Position numbers and translations under genes: made by a program. This document shows positions 23,749 to 40,498 of a stretch of DNA of 64,000 bases, piece by piece (position 1 is the first letter of the stretch; the number at the start of each line of letters is the position of its first letter). Origin of the DNA: Rotaria socialis (lineage: Eukaryota > Rotifera > Eurotatoria > Philodinida > Philodinidae); contig CAJNYU010000280.1 of assembly GCA_905331475.1 (NCBI GenBank), positions 62,001-126,000 on the forward strand, given 5' to 3'. Under the pieces are notes generated by a model. That model saw nothing but the letters and a program-made list of their open reading frames with translations, searched no databases and was not told where the DNA came from.

Positions 23749-25904
23749 GAATTCAAGTGTATCTGTGATCAAAATTATTTTGTATATTTATATATGTATG
23801 CCATATATATATATTTTTGTTTTATTTTTTTGTTGTAAATAAATCTCTAGTCAATTGCTTGCTTTTTTCTTAATAAAAAAAACCACTAAATTATTTGGTT
23901 CTCTAATACATTCTCGTCAATGCCAAAAAAGACCACCTACACAAGCGCTTTTAAATGTATTAACATTCCTTTTACTCCATATGTCTCTCTCGCCCTCTCT
24001 CGCTTTGTAACAGGAGCACTTGTGTTTCGCTTACTGCGCCTGATGTTATGAATTGGAGACCAGATTTTCTTTACTCTTTTTCACTTCAGTTTCTTTCATT
24101 CTTTTTTTCTGTTTTGTTGATTTCCTTCGTCTTTCTCTCTTTCTTTATTGCAATAACTCTACAACGTCATCAACACAGCTCTAGGTTCGGCTATCAAAAA
24201 AAAAAAAAAAACCACTTCGGTATGGGACGGTAGTTTTTTTTGTCGGTTTGCGCATAGAGAGCAGTGTCGAACGATACAGGCAAAATACTTGCGCATGTGC
24301 ATGTGTATCTGTCTGTGTAGGCAAATACTGGCCCTTGTTACCCTCACTAAATGCACACTATTGACGATGACAATATCCAGAATAGAAGGCAAGAAAAAGG
24401 TTTTACGTACACTACATTTAAGATGATATAAATTATCGTGCATAATTTATTTTTTCTATAATATGTATCTAAAAGGTAATCGTCATTGCGCACTAGTTAA
24501 CTGATTTGGCTACTGGTGTCAATATTCATATTCTCTACTAACATTTTCATAGTATATATAGATATATTGTTAGTGGGCAAACGTAGCATAGTTGTATTGA
24601 ATTTATCCAGTGATATAATCATTTGTTTGTTACGTTTCTGTCTTTTTTATCTGCCATTTTTTATGACAACAAATAATCACAGAGTGAAATACATAGAACT
24701 AAGTATTAGAAACAAAGAAACTAGGAAATCAACTGTCATCATTGCTGACGACAACACACACACACACACACACAAAAACACTCGTTCTTTTAATTATCCA
24801 AAAAATGCGCTCGACAGAACGAACTACGACAACTGCATTGACATCCTTCTGTTCTTTCTTCGTGTATTAACATACTATTATGTTCTAGGACAGAACTCGA
24901 TTGTCTACGAAAGATTGTGTCATCATCGACATAAATCGCTCATGTAAACTACATGCATAGTTGCACTAAGTAGATCGCTTGATGCCAGTGCAAGAGAGTA
25001 CATATATTGTTATTCGTAATTATGTATTCATATATTTCAGTTAACCAAAGGAAACAGAGCTTTCTCTGCAATTTTTTTTCTTTCTTCAAGTATGTCTTTT
25101 GTAATCAATAGTTTCTTGTGGAATAATTGTTTCATTTTTCTTTTGTATTTCAACATTATAAAGAAGAAGAAAAAAATCCTTTTTTTAGATTGAATGCACA
25201 TATATGTATGTGGCAGGTAAGTTTGGAATTTAGTCGAGTTTAGAATCGTTTTTTTTTAATTTTTTTTTAATAGAATTTTTGTTGAGATCTGACTTTAGAA
25301 ATTTTTATACTGAGAATTATTCCTTGCATCTTTTTACAATGAATTTTTAAATAATTCAACTCTTGTCTATTTTTTAAACTATGGGGGCACGGAGACATAG
25401 ATTTTATCTGAGAAATATTTCTTCTCTATTCTGTTTTTCTATAATCTATTATCACGAGCAGAAAAAAATATTTTTTCGATTAATTATTTTTTTCGCGCAT
25501 TCCAATCTCAACTGAAATTTTCATGTCAACTATGACATATATATTTGTTAATAATGAAAGATTAATATGCATATGTATGAATGCTGTGATTGCAATTTGA
25601 GATAAACAAGTTTATTATTTTTTATGTCAAGGTAATTGTAGCTGTTGCTTACATTGTTTAATTCCCATATTTTTGTCCAAGTCATCGGTTTGTTAATGAA
25701 ATATACAGAAAATTATATTTATTTCTCGATAAATTATCTTTCGTTATTCTTTGCAATGTCATCGATTTAACAGTTGCCATAAGTGAAAAACAATTACTTT
25801 ATTGTTGACTACTCAAGACCGATATGACAAAGGACTAGAGTAAGAAGAAAACAAACCGTTGATAATGATCGATTGGTCGATAGATGATAAATATATACCG
25901 TTTA

Positions 25905-25956
25905 TGTATAAATGCATACATATATATATATATATATATTACTTTCTTTTTTAGAT

Positions 25957-25988
<32 letters not shown>

Positions 25989-26096
25989 TTTTTAAACGAT
26001 TATAACAATACTTCGTTGTTTTCTAGAGGTAATCGATTNTGTATAAATGCAAATATATATATATATATATATATATTACTTTCTTTTTTATATTTA

Positions 26097-26127
<31 letters not shown>

Positions 26128-26174
26128 AAACGATTATATCACTACTTCGTAGTTTTCTAGTCGTAATCGATTGA
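25905..26174. repeat. Imperfect tandem duplication of about 135 bp across a single N
   Basis: TGTATAAATGC at 25905 recurs at 26040 and the following sequence (TA run, TACTTTCTTTTTTA, TA run, T run, AAACGATTATA, ACTTCGT-GTTTTCTAG, GTAATCGATT) repeats in the same order with several substitutions. The N at 26039 sits exactly at the junction. Because the copies differ, this may be a real duplication or two haplotypes joined end to end. Confidence 0.7.
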
Positions 26175-27118
26175 ACAAGATTTTCTATCGCCGTTTCTTG
26201 ATTTTTACGAGAAAAAAAAGGAAAAGAACCAATAGTCATTTAATAAAGAGGGCAAAACTTCGCTCCTTCTTTCTTTCCTTTTTGTTGTTGAATATTGCGA
26301 GTTGCAATTGACAATGAGACTCCATTTTCCTTGTTTTCTGAATGGAATGCGTGCACGTTTATGAATTCAAGCAATGAGACATGCTTGCAGATGTGCGCAT
26401 CTACTTCGTAATACCCTAAGTTTTGCTGTTGTTATCCATAAATCTTCTTTTTATTATATTATTTGTACTAAAGACGTTTAATTTTACGATATATTTCTAT
26501 CAAATATTAAGAAAAACTGAAAGCAGTTATCTATGTTGAAGAAAATTAAATATCATTGGCATAGAGAAATGTTTATTTCATATTTTCTAAACAGGATAAT
26601 AGCTATGAAACAACACGAGCGCGATATATTTCACAAATAAATGCATTTTCTTCGAGACCGAATATATTATAGAACATGAGAAAGCCAAATAGTCCAACAA
26701 AAAACCCTTAAAATTTCTCTAGGCAATAATATATACATATTGCCTTGGTATCTATTATCCTTTTTTCTCTCTATTTATTCGTTCTCTCCACACATACATA
26801 CACACCATCAATTCGTTTATGCATCAGTAGCCATGACGAATGAGTCATGAAAAACATTGCCCGCTTCTTTATTTCAAACCGTTTTCTAACATTATCAGTT
26901 GATCTACGCAAGTTTCTTCTACTTTCATAGCTGTCGCTTTTTCTTTGTTCTTGATATTGTTAGCGCACGCGCTGACAAAAATTTAAGAAGGGTGTATTCT
27001 GTAATGACTTTCAATGTAGAAAATAGAAAATAATAATCTTAACTGGTTGTACGTCTTAACAATTTCTTTTTTCTTTCTTTTCCCTATTATTACATAATAA
27101 ACTACTATTCGAATTGTG

Positions 27119-27145
27119 ATGATGATGATGATGATGATGATGATA
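27119..27145. repeat. (GAT)n microsatellite
   Basis: Nine or so GAT units in a row in non-coding sequence, followed by AGTAG/AGGAGT-type repeats. Confidence 0.9.
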
Positions 27146-27587
27146 GTAGTTTAATGTAAGTAGGAGTAGGAGTAGAAAACGGAGTAACCAAATCATTCGA
27201 TGATGTGCACACGTCTGTGCATTAATGCTTGTCTAAATCTCTATTCGTGATAATAATCGATCCAATAAAGAGAGATAGAGGACGATAATTGTTGTTTTGT
27301 ATGAGAACGGTAAAATCGAAAACATTGACTGCCTCCGCATATTTTATACGTTTCTCCAACTTTTTCTTTTTATTATTTAAAATATTTGCCAATCTTGAAA
27401 AATATAATGAATGCAAAAGTCTTAATTATACTTATAATGACTAAGTAACTTGATTTTTCCCAATCGATGAATGAAAGAAAAACAACTCTGTTTTTCTCGT
27501 AATTTTAATTTTTTTTTTCTTTTATATATTTTTTCTTTCTGTGACGATTAACAAGGGAATACTCTGCCAGGCTCAATCCGTTATATG

Positions 27588-27597
27588 ATGACGTCAT
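27588..27597. promoter_or_regulatory. Palindromic CRE/ATF site upstream of the Na+/K+-ATPase gene
   Basis: ATGACGTCAT is the perfect consensus palindrome for CREB/ATF bZIP dimers. It lies 475 bp before the ATPase start codon and 75 bp before the pyrimidine array. Function is inference; one 8-mer match alone is weak evidence, though CG-containing palindromes are uncommon in this AT-rich sequence. Confidence 0.35.
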
Positions 27598-27670
27598 TTA
27601 TCGGTTTTTCTTTCTCTCGCTCGACTGCTTGCGGTAGCAATAGCTAGATAACATTTCTTCTCCGGTCTAT

Positions 27671-27722
27671 GTTTCTCTCTTTCTCTTTCTCTTTCTCTTT
27701 CTCTTTCTCTTTCTCTTTCTCT
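27671..27722. repeat. (TTTCTC)n pyrimidine array upstream of the ATPase gene
   Basis: About eight TTTCTC units in a row, then further T/C-rich sequence. Polypyrimidine/polypurine tracts of this kind can bind GAGA-type factors or form triplex DNA; here only the sequence is seen. Comparable CT or GA tracts lie near 50903-50920, 52705-52755 and 57617-57664, each near a gene start. Confidence 0.85.
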
Positions 27723-28071
27723 ATTTTTCTTTTTTTCTCCCTCTGTGTGTGTTATTATTTGTATGTTCGTGTACGTGCGACCGATCGCACCAACACTATT
27801 GCAATCATCACCCAGAGTCAACGACAAACGAGCAGAAGAAAAAAAACGCTGTTTTGTTTTTAAATACATAAATACATATAGCCGATCAGTAACAATTCAA
27901 CAAGGCTAACGCATGATTTCATTTACTGTATTTTTCAGATATTTGTCTATTTTATCCTATCAAGTACTATTAAATAAGGCAAATATTTCAAGATCTCGAT
28001 CGTTATTTTTGGATCGAGTAATAGCCCTTGTTAACATTAAAATTATAAACTCAGTTTGGTGCCACTGAAAG

Positions 28072-32997
<4,926 letters not shown>

Positions 32998-35900
32998 TCT
33001 TCGAACACGGGTGCGCGGAAATTTTTATTTCTTTGAACGTAGACCAATTCTCAAAATTTTTGTCTGTGTTCTTACTCTTTCTTTTTTTTTCTTTTTGCTC
33101 TGTGTGTGCCAGTGAGAGTATTAAATAATTCGTGCATATTCCAAAAGTGTGTAATTAAATGTTCTCGTTTTTGCTGCTTTATAGTCATTAGCAAAATAAT
33201 GTTTCTATTTGCCTGAGTATTGTCTCTGTTGCTCGATTTTCTATTTTTTTTTCCTGATTAGTCTATATTGCACACAAGCTCTAACTGTCTGCTCTGAACA
33301 TAGGTTGCGTTAAAATTAATAAAAAAACAAAGTTCCTTTTTGTTTGTGCATCGAATCGAAAAGCTCCTTTAACGTTCATTTTTTTTGTTCACTACTGTAA
33401 TTGTTTGACATGACGTTTTCTACTTCCGTACACATTTTCTTTCGGCATGTGACAATACGCCACCCATATTCAATCCAATTCTTGCACTCAGATATGCGTC
33501 CAGAAGCTGCGCTCGCTATCAGGTGTCCATGTGTGCAGCATATTTTATTTCTTATTCTACAATTGTCTGTCTTTCTGATTGTCTCTCTTTCGGTTTGGAA
33601 CAACTTATGTGCATGTTCATCGTATATTGATCGAGACAAATTCTCTCATTTTTTTTCTCTTTTATGTTTCGTTTTTTTTTCAGTTCAATTTGTTCGAATT
33701 CTTCTTTTTTTCCTCTCCTTCGTTTATTTTCACATCAAAAATATTAAAATACTCAGACATAGACGAATTTCGAAAGTCGAAACCTGATTAGCAATTGCAT
33801 AATGAAGAAAAAGAAATATTTTCCATCAAATTATGTCAAAATAACACTAACTATTTTCATGTTCGATGTAAACAGATAGTGAATGAATAGACTATTTTAA
33901 CAGTCATATGTACCGTTTTTTGTTGGTCAGTTAGTTATTCAAAGAGAAACCCATTTTTTCAAGTTTTTGTATGAATTACAGCAGTTATTATGCTTCTACA
34001 CACATCTAAGCTATATAAAGTATTAAAATTAGAAGCTTTCCGATCGGAAAAAAAATGATTTTCAGGCAATAGCTGTCACAAACTTGTTGCTTCACTCAGT
34101 GGAGTGCGAGTGTTTTATTTTTGTGTTTGCTTACCATTATTCAAAACGGCGCTAAATCTCACTTTTATTCTTAATGATCTTGAGAGACTTCTGATTACAT
34201 TGTCGAGTTTTCTCATGATAATTAGATATTTTTGTAGGCTATTAGAGTTCTGAAGCATTATAAATCGACGATTACTTCGTGGTATTATCGTCTCTGTATT
34301 ATACGCTGTAGTTACAACGATCACGGATGTCACCGAAATAAATTTATCTTGCCTAAGGGACAACATCATTAATAATATATAAACATTATCAAACGTCATA
34401 TTAATCAAGCAAAATATAACTATAGAAAAGGAACCTATATATGCATCTAATCGTTCTATCAGTATATGGAAAAAAGTCGAACTGTTCGACTATGTTTCGC
34501 TCTTCTTGAAGAACAAACAATTGTATTAAACATGCTATCATATGTTTCAAGACTGAAAAGAAATGCAAGATAAATCCATAGAGGCACTACAGCTAACTTT
34601 GTACTTAGACATACTAATACTATTTACAGGGCAGACAGCTTTTTGCTATTTGCTGACATTTTTAATATTTATGTTACGACAACAAGTATGGTAGGAACAC
34701 TATTATGAATAATCTGAAATGAAAGAATTTTTATTTTTCTTAATCTTTGTGCCATTGTTCTACAATAAAAGAATTTTTTTCCTTTGACACAGTAAGTATT
34801 GACATTATTGATGTCAATGTCGAAATATCACCATAAAAATAGTTACATTGAAAATTTTTGCTTCTGAGCCACATCAATCATTTCTAAGACGATGCATTCT
34901 GCGGCTTTTCATTAACAAAGAAAGAAATATATTGATAGCAGTTAAATAATTTAACTACAGATGTTACTCAGAATGTTAATACATTTCAAGGACATGTTAT
35001 CGTGCGTGTGATGCCTGTAAAAATAGTTTTGTTTCCCTCGTTGTATCAGTCTTTCTTTCTTGAATATAAATGTCTTAAGTGTTTTGATCAATCAACAAAA
35101 CAAAAAACAAGTCATAACAAAATTGGTTTCCATTGGTTTAATGAAAAACATTGAAATCTCAGTCTAATCAATGGAGCAAAAAATATAGATTTTGTTTGAT
35201 TCATTATTCAATTTATTTATGAATATCTACAACATTGTATGTTTACTGTTTTTTTTTACGACGAAAAAGTGGAGCATTCAAACTCGTGAAAGAATATTCC
35301 AACGTTTTACTCTTTTCTAAATTTCTTTATAATAATTAGTTTGACGTCTGCGTTTTAGTCAGAAAATCTCAAATTATATTTAAATTTCTTTCCCAAAATG
35401 TTATTTTTTTCCCATACAGCGAAGAAATACATGGGATACCCATCGATTCTACTCGTAATGATTCCATTATAAAAGCCAAACAATTTTTCATAAGTGTAAG
35501 TATAAGACATGATATATTTGCTACTCTCAGCTGATGGATTTCCTGATTTCTAGTAAACAAAACAGTTAACGAAAATTCTCACTTTTGATTATTTTTTCAT
35601 ATCGCTGATGATGAGATTTGATCGACCAGCAGTTTATACCGACATTGTACTAGGTATCTTTGTTGCATATTATTTCATTTTAACGTTTCCGAAACCTAAA
35701 AACCTATTTCTGGAAGAACTGTTTTTACTAAACAGTCGTCGAGTTTTCTCAGACTATTCTGTACTATTGATCTCACATTCAAACAGAACAAGTTCATTGA
35801 AATGCATTTCTATGTTGAATCAAATATCTTGTGCAAGATTTTTATTTTTTTCGTACATCATCTCTCGTTGGCGAGATCTTAAAAGGATGGCAGAATTCAT

Positions 35901-36469
35901 GGAAAAAATAATACTTTTAAAAAACGCTTAATTACTTCATTCGAAAATTTAAAAATAGAGTACCTATGATTGACGTAAAAAAGTCGAACGACATCAGCCT
36001 TAATCAAGAAGTGGTATAGAAAAAAAAGCTGCATAGATATCTATTTAAATTTGATTTTAGAATTTTATAGGTGGACTTATCTTCATGTTCTGATTGTTTT
36101 AAGTTGTTGCATCTATGAATAGAGGATATTTCATTATTCTTAAATATCAAGATAGATATGGTTAGCTGTTTCGACAATACAAAATATTTATGTTTCTCAG
36201 TGATGCTAACTCTACTCGAGTTTTTGTTTTTTTGCCATCTTCGTTTATCAAACGTTGAACACGAACTGTAGGTATCTTTAAAATAAATGTGGAAACTTCG
36301 GATTTCATCCGAAAGTTATGTGTACTGCAAAAAGTGCATGGGATGTATGAGTCATTCTAGAATGTCTGAACACGAAAATTATCATGAGAAACTAGGCAAT
36401 TTGATTTCTGGATGCAGTTTTTGTGCATTTGAGACGTTTTTCAGGTGATGTTTCGTTAGACAGCTATGA

Positions 36470-36812
36470 TTTAGTTCAAAACTAATATCAGATTCGGAAT
36501 CAGCGTTAAAAACTGAGTCGATTTATATATGTTGTGAATAGTTCTGAGAAAAATTTGTTTTTGAAAAAAAATCCCTGTACCCCTCCTCAGGGATGATCTG
36601 GTCAAAAATGACAATTTTTTCGATAACTCAGCCATTACTACTTGACGGATCCTTCTCATCTTCGAACTCGACCGAGATATTGATGAGATCATTCTGTGTA
36701 CAAAATTTCATGGTAATTGGATGAGGCTTTCATAAGTTATCGTGCCTACGGCCGGCCGGCCGGACACGCTGACCGATTCTAGAGTGTACTCACTTTTTGA
36801 GTACACAAAAAA
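36470..36812. repeat. Probable fossil of a dispersed repeat with a GGCCGGCCGGCC box
   Basis: A stretch of atypical, more GC-rich text. It has CCCTGTACCCCTCCTCAGGG, then CTCAGCCATTACTACTTGAC, GAACTCGACCGAGATATTGA, AAATTTCATGGTAATTGGAT, CGTGCCTACGGCCGGCCGGC, GGACACGCTGACCGATT and TTTTTGAGTACAC. Phrases of the type 'aaatttcatggcaattggatgagg...gagttatcgtgcctacgg...ggacac' are, from general knowledge, found as dispersed repeats in many invertebrate genomes. Family and true limits are not known from one copy; composition differs clearly from its flanks. Confidence 0.5.
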
Positions 36813-38134
36813 AGATATTGATCATTTTCATCAAATATTCTTTTTTCTTATCAGCAGCAGCCTGTGATATGGAACGCGGTGTAGAAGCGATTAAAAAAAG
36901 ATGCCGTCTTTCTATGTTTATTCTACAGAATCAAGATGTTCTAGTATTGTTTATGTTTTACTTCCCATTTTCTTCCCCATGAAACATATGATTGTCTGGT
37001 TAAAAGATGGACAACAATAATTATTGGCATGCAGTTTATTGTTTATTATTTAATTGTAATGTCAGTTTGCATTCGATAAATATGACTTATTAATGCCACT
37101 TCAATTATAAGTGCTGACCGTACACTTGTTTACATTTGTCGCTATTCGGATTCATCTGGAAAACATTGCCTAACGCCCACAAAATGCACGTTGACATTTT
37201 TCTCTACAAGATTAAATATATACGAATCTGAGAGATTTTTTGTCGGAAACTTGTACTTCGATGTGTTTATTAAATATTTGATGAATTTCTGCTCTAATTC
37301 ATACTGAAGGTTGCCGTGCTAAGCGTATGAAGTAAACATTTAAGTAGTCAATGAATCTTCATCTGGATTTGAGCAACTTTTGATTGTTGTACGAATGGAC
37401 ATTTCATTATCAATAATACAAGTTTTAGACAAAGAAATTGATGAGAAATAACATATACGTATTTATCTTGTTCTAGATTATAATTAAGTTTTGATATCGT
37501 TCTACTTATCGAAGATTTCAATAATACAATTTTATCATAGTTAACGACTGACTTATTCATTCATTTTTTCCCCATCGTTCAGAGCTGTTGTTTTTCATGT
37601 TCATCAACTTTTATAAGCAGCATATATCTTGAAATATTACTATTTACTGATAAAACCTATAATCTGTAGATGTGTATTGCAAAATAATAGTCAGAACTAT
37701 ATCAATCCGTTTGATATCTGCTTAAATATAATCTACTGAGGAGGTAGAACCAAGTGAATATATCGAATTGATTGGTAACTGATTAGAATTTCTACATTGT
37801 TTCAGTGGAAGAACGACTATTGGTCTCTTGAAAATGAATTCGCATTTTGTACCGGAAAGATTAAAATATCATTAATTCAAATAAATAAAGAGGTTATGCT
37901 ACGTAAGTATGTCATGCATTTTCGATAAACGAAAGTGGCATTCAAAGCATATTCCTAATAGTGCATATTCAAACGAACTTCAATGCTTTTATGTTTGGTT
38001 CGTTATCATGAAATATACGCACGAATTAAAATGAAATTTTTCTAGCGAAGCGTCATGATGAATCGTTGCAATAGTTTCTTGAATAGAAATGTCCTATATG
38101 AGCCGAAAATAGAGTGCAATGCAGGGCGACTGAT

Positions 38135-38308
38135 CAGGGACGGTGCGAACGGGGGGGGGGGGGGGGGCCCCAGGGGGGGATTGTNTTCAATTTTACTCCG
38201 ATTTGAAGAAAATAGAAGAAATTTTTATTGATTTACTCCGATTTTTGAAAAAAAACCTCCCGTTTTCAAGTAACCCCCCTATATTTTTGTTGCTTCGCGC
38301 CGTCCCTG
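38135..38308. mobile_element. Small hAT-like MITE with an assembly ambiguity inside
   Basis: Starts CAGGGACGGTGCGAA and ends TTCGCGCCGTCCCTG, a 15-bp terminal inverted repeat with one mismatch. It is flanked by CGACTGAT (38127-38134) and CGAATGAT (38309-38316), an 8-bp target duplication with one change. CAGGG termini and an 8-bp duplication are hAT hallmarks. The inside has a run of 18 G, then CCCC, more G and an N at 38185, so the length is probably not reliable. No coding capacity. Confidence 0.78.
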
Positions 38309-40039
38309 CGAATGATGGATCTTTCGGATTTTTTTTCAAAACTATGAACTTGCCAACCCTGAACGACGCCAATGATGTGATACAAGATGAACACTTGAAC
38401 TTCTCTTCAACACTTCAAATCGAAGTTCACTTCAATAACAGTTACTATGCCATGAAATAGGCAAATGTTGTATATAAAACAAGATGTATGAATGACTTCG
38501 ATTTGATTATCAGACTTTTGCACGACGATCATCCAAAAATAAATAAATCGAGGTCTTTTCTTGAGTCAGATGTTTGTATATTTTTGATTGCTAAATGAAT
38601 TATTTAACGTGCTCATTCCAGAGAAGTACGGTATGTTTTGCCGCATATTTAGTAGAACGTGATTGAATCCAATTTTTCAATGGAGCTTCAGCACTCGAGA
38701 AATATAAATTTAAATATTTCAATCATAAAATTTTATACTGTGTGTCAAGTCAATAGAATTTAATTCAAATTTTCTTTCTCTGAAAGAAACAGCTTCGCAG
38801 GCACATTCATTCGTACTGTTTGAAAAGAAAATTATAATATTTATTGCTACTCTTTAAATGGCATTCATACAATTTCTATTTTAATTTTGTTGTAGAGAAG
38901 CTATTGACCTCAACGAGTTCTTGTCGATGTCATAGTAGCATACAAATTAATGTGCTTCCTCCCAAATACCTCACGAGTACAGAATAATGAGTAATCTTTC
39001 TGTTTGCCTATGGTAGAGAAACTCTTCGAGCTCGTTCCATTTAATAGCTGCAAGTATTTCATTCGAAACGTTGAAATCGGACAAGTAAACAATTAAGATT
39101 GTATTCATTTCTAGATAGTCGAGTAAAGCGAACGATGATGTTTACTTGCATTTTCGACGCAATTACACATCAGAAATAAATGACCTAGAAAAACGTCTTT
39201 TTTGACGGCGAAAATTTTGTGAAGAATAAATTATACCTATAAATCGAACTCAATCGATTATAGATAGATTACAGATCAATTAATTGATTTTATCTTGCAC
39301 ACTAAGAATCTTGGTAAATATTGAATCAGATAAATCAGAAGAAAAATTACTCTTGGTGAGATCAACAGAGAAATACTATCGTTTTTTGTTTTTGTTTTTG
39401 TGTTTTCAATGATGAAACTTGCACGCTTCTAGTTGTATTCATACTGAGTATGTTCGATAAAAAGAAACCCATCGCATTATATTTTGTTTCATCTTCAAAA
39501 ATAATACCAAAAATATAGAGAAAAACTTGGCGTAAACACATATTTGTATTTTTAACATACGAAACATAATAAATAACTTCCTACAGATAAATACATGACA
39601 TTTTGTTATGCAATATTATTTTTGTTTTTATCACTAGTTTATTTTCTCTAGTACCTATTATTAATCATGAATTATTCGAAATTTCTATTGAAATACCACA
39701 AACTTTCCCATAAATAATTCATGGTAGAATTTATTTTTTACCGCTCCTTATTTAGTATAGTTATATAGACACATTTCGTACTATATGCGTTTTTTTGCGG
39801 TTGCCCTTTGCAACAGTGTAAGTTGAGTGTACGTGAGAAAAGAGAAAAAAATGTACGAAAGAAAAAGAAAATGTATACACAAACGTCTATGATCATTCGC
39901 AACTGTCATGCATAAACAGTATGCTCGAATAAGAATGAAAGTAGGCGAGAGAACACCAAATAGTAAAAACGTAGTAGCAGATAAACAAGCTCGCTGTCAT
40001 TTATATCGATACTCGCTTCTGAGTTGCTATTCATTCAAT

Positions 40040-40498
40040 ATGATCATCCAAAGATTCGCTGCGTTTCTTTTCCTTTTCATCCTTGTCGATGCCAACCCAA
40101 TGCATCAAAACGCTAGGTAAAAAATAGAAAAAACAACAACTGTTTTGCGTATTTTTTTGTTCTACTTTACAATCGGTGTGTTACAGGCAAAACGAATATC
40201 GCCAACGACGTAGTCTTGAAATTACAAATTGGCAATTAGCGGATATATTATATAAACATCTTTCTCAGGATGATACTCATCGAAGTGAAATAGGCAATAG
40301 AGTTAAACGTTCAGAGGTGCCACTAGAGTTAAGACCTGTCGGAGGACCCATTAGCATCGAACAAGTGCCAGCGATGATAGCAGCAAGATATGTTAAACGT
40401 TATCCGTATTCACCAAAGGAGGATCCTGATATAATGTAAGTTAAATCAAATCATTACAAGAAATATATTGAACTGTTTGTTTATATTTTAGTGGTTGA
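40040..40498 (+). CDS. Candidate secreted neuropeptide/peptide-hormone precursor
   Basis: Three exons (40040-40116, 40187-40435, 40492-40498) give 110 residues. Residues 1-18 (MIIQRFAAFLFLFILVDA) are a clean signal peptide. The rest has no Cys but has dibasic sites at RQRR (31-34), VKR (65-67) and VKR (95-97), dividing it into a short Gln-starting spacer, a 31-residue peptide beginning SLEITNWQLADILYKHL, a 28-residue peptide beginning SEVPLELRP, and a 13-residue peptide YPYSPKEDPDIIG. The last ends in Gly directly before the stop, so C-terminal amidation is expected. Two of the three cleavage sites are preceded by a Val. The layout is that of a prohormone cleaved by convertases in the regulated secretory pathway. 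I do not recognise the family. An in-frame ATG at 39908 would bury the signal peptide, so 40040 is preferred. Confidence 0.6.

Larger units (their letters stand above)
23749..28071. other. Gene desert rich in microsatellites
   Basis: About 4.3 kb without a supported gene. It holds pyrimidine-rich and TC-rich tracts near 23990-24150, an (AC)n run at about 24756-24773, imperfect tandem TA/T repeats around one N at 26039, a (GAT)n run at 27119-27145 and a (TTTCTC)n array at 27671-27722. Open frames here (24048-24233, 24516-24947, 27594-27869) are translations of simple repeats. The last 500 bp is presumably the promoter of the ATPase gene. Confidence 0.65.
32998..40039. other. Gene desert of about 7 kb
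   Basis: No supported gene. It contains the end of the ATPase transcript (AATAAA near 33318), an interspersed-repeat fossil at about 36470-36812 and a small hAT-like element at 38135-38308. The open frames at 33401-33787, 34115-34408, 35608-35931 and 37348-37560 show no domain, no convincing splice partners and AT-driven composition. 35608-35931 (107 codons) is the least random-looking but I do not recognise it. Confidence 0.6.

Noticed and set aside
24516..24947. 143-codon frame in the desert
   Set aside because: Includes an (AC)n microsatellite, has AT-driven composition, no domain and no acceptor/donor arrangement that extends it.
27594..27869. Frame rich in Arg-Glu repeats and its opposite-strand Phe-Ser frame
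   Set aside because: Both are translations of the TTTCTC microsatellite.
33401..33787. 128-codon frame downstream of the ATPase
   Set aside because: Lies in the ATPase 3' region, composition is Phe/Ile/Ser-rich as expected from T-rich DNA, and nothing is recognisable.
35608..35931. 107-codon frame with two hydrophobic stretches
   Set aside because: Looks slightly protein-like but has no recognisable family, no clear splice partners and is isolated in the desert; kept out for lack of support.
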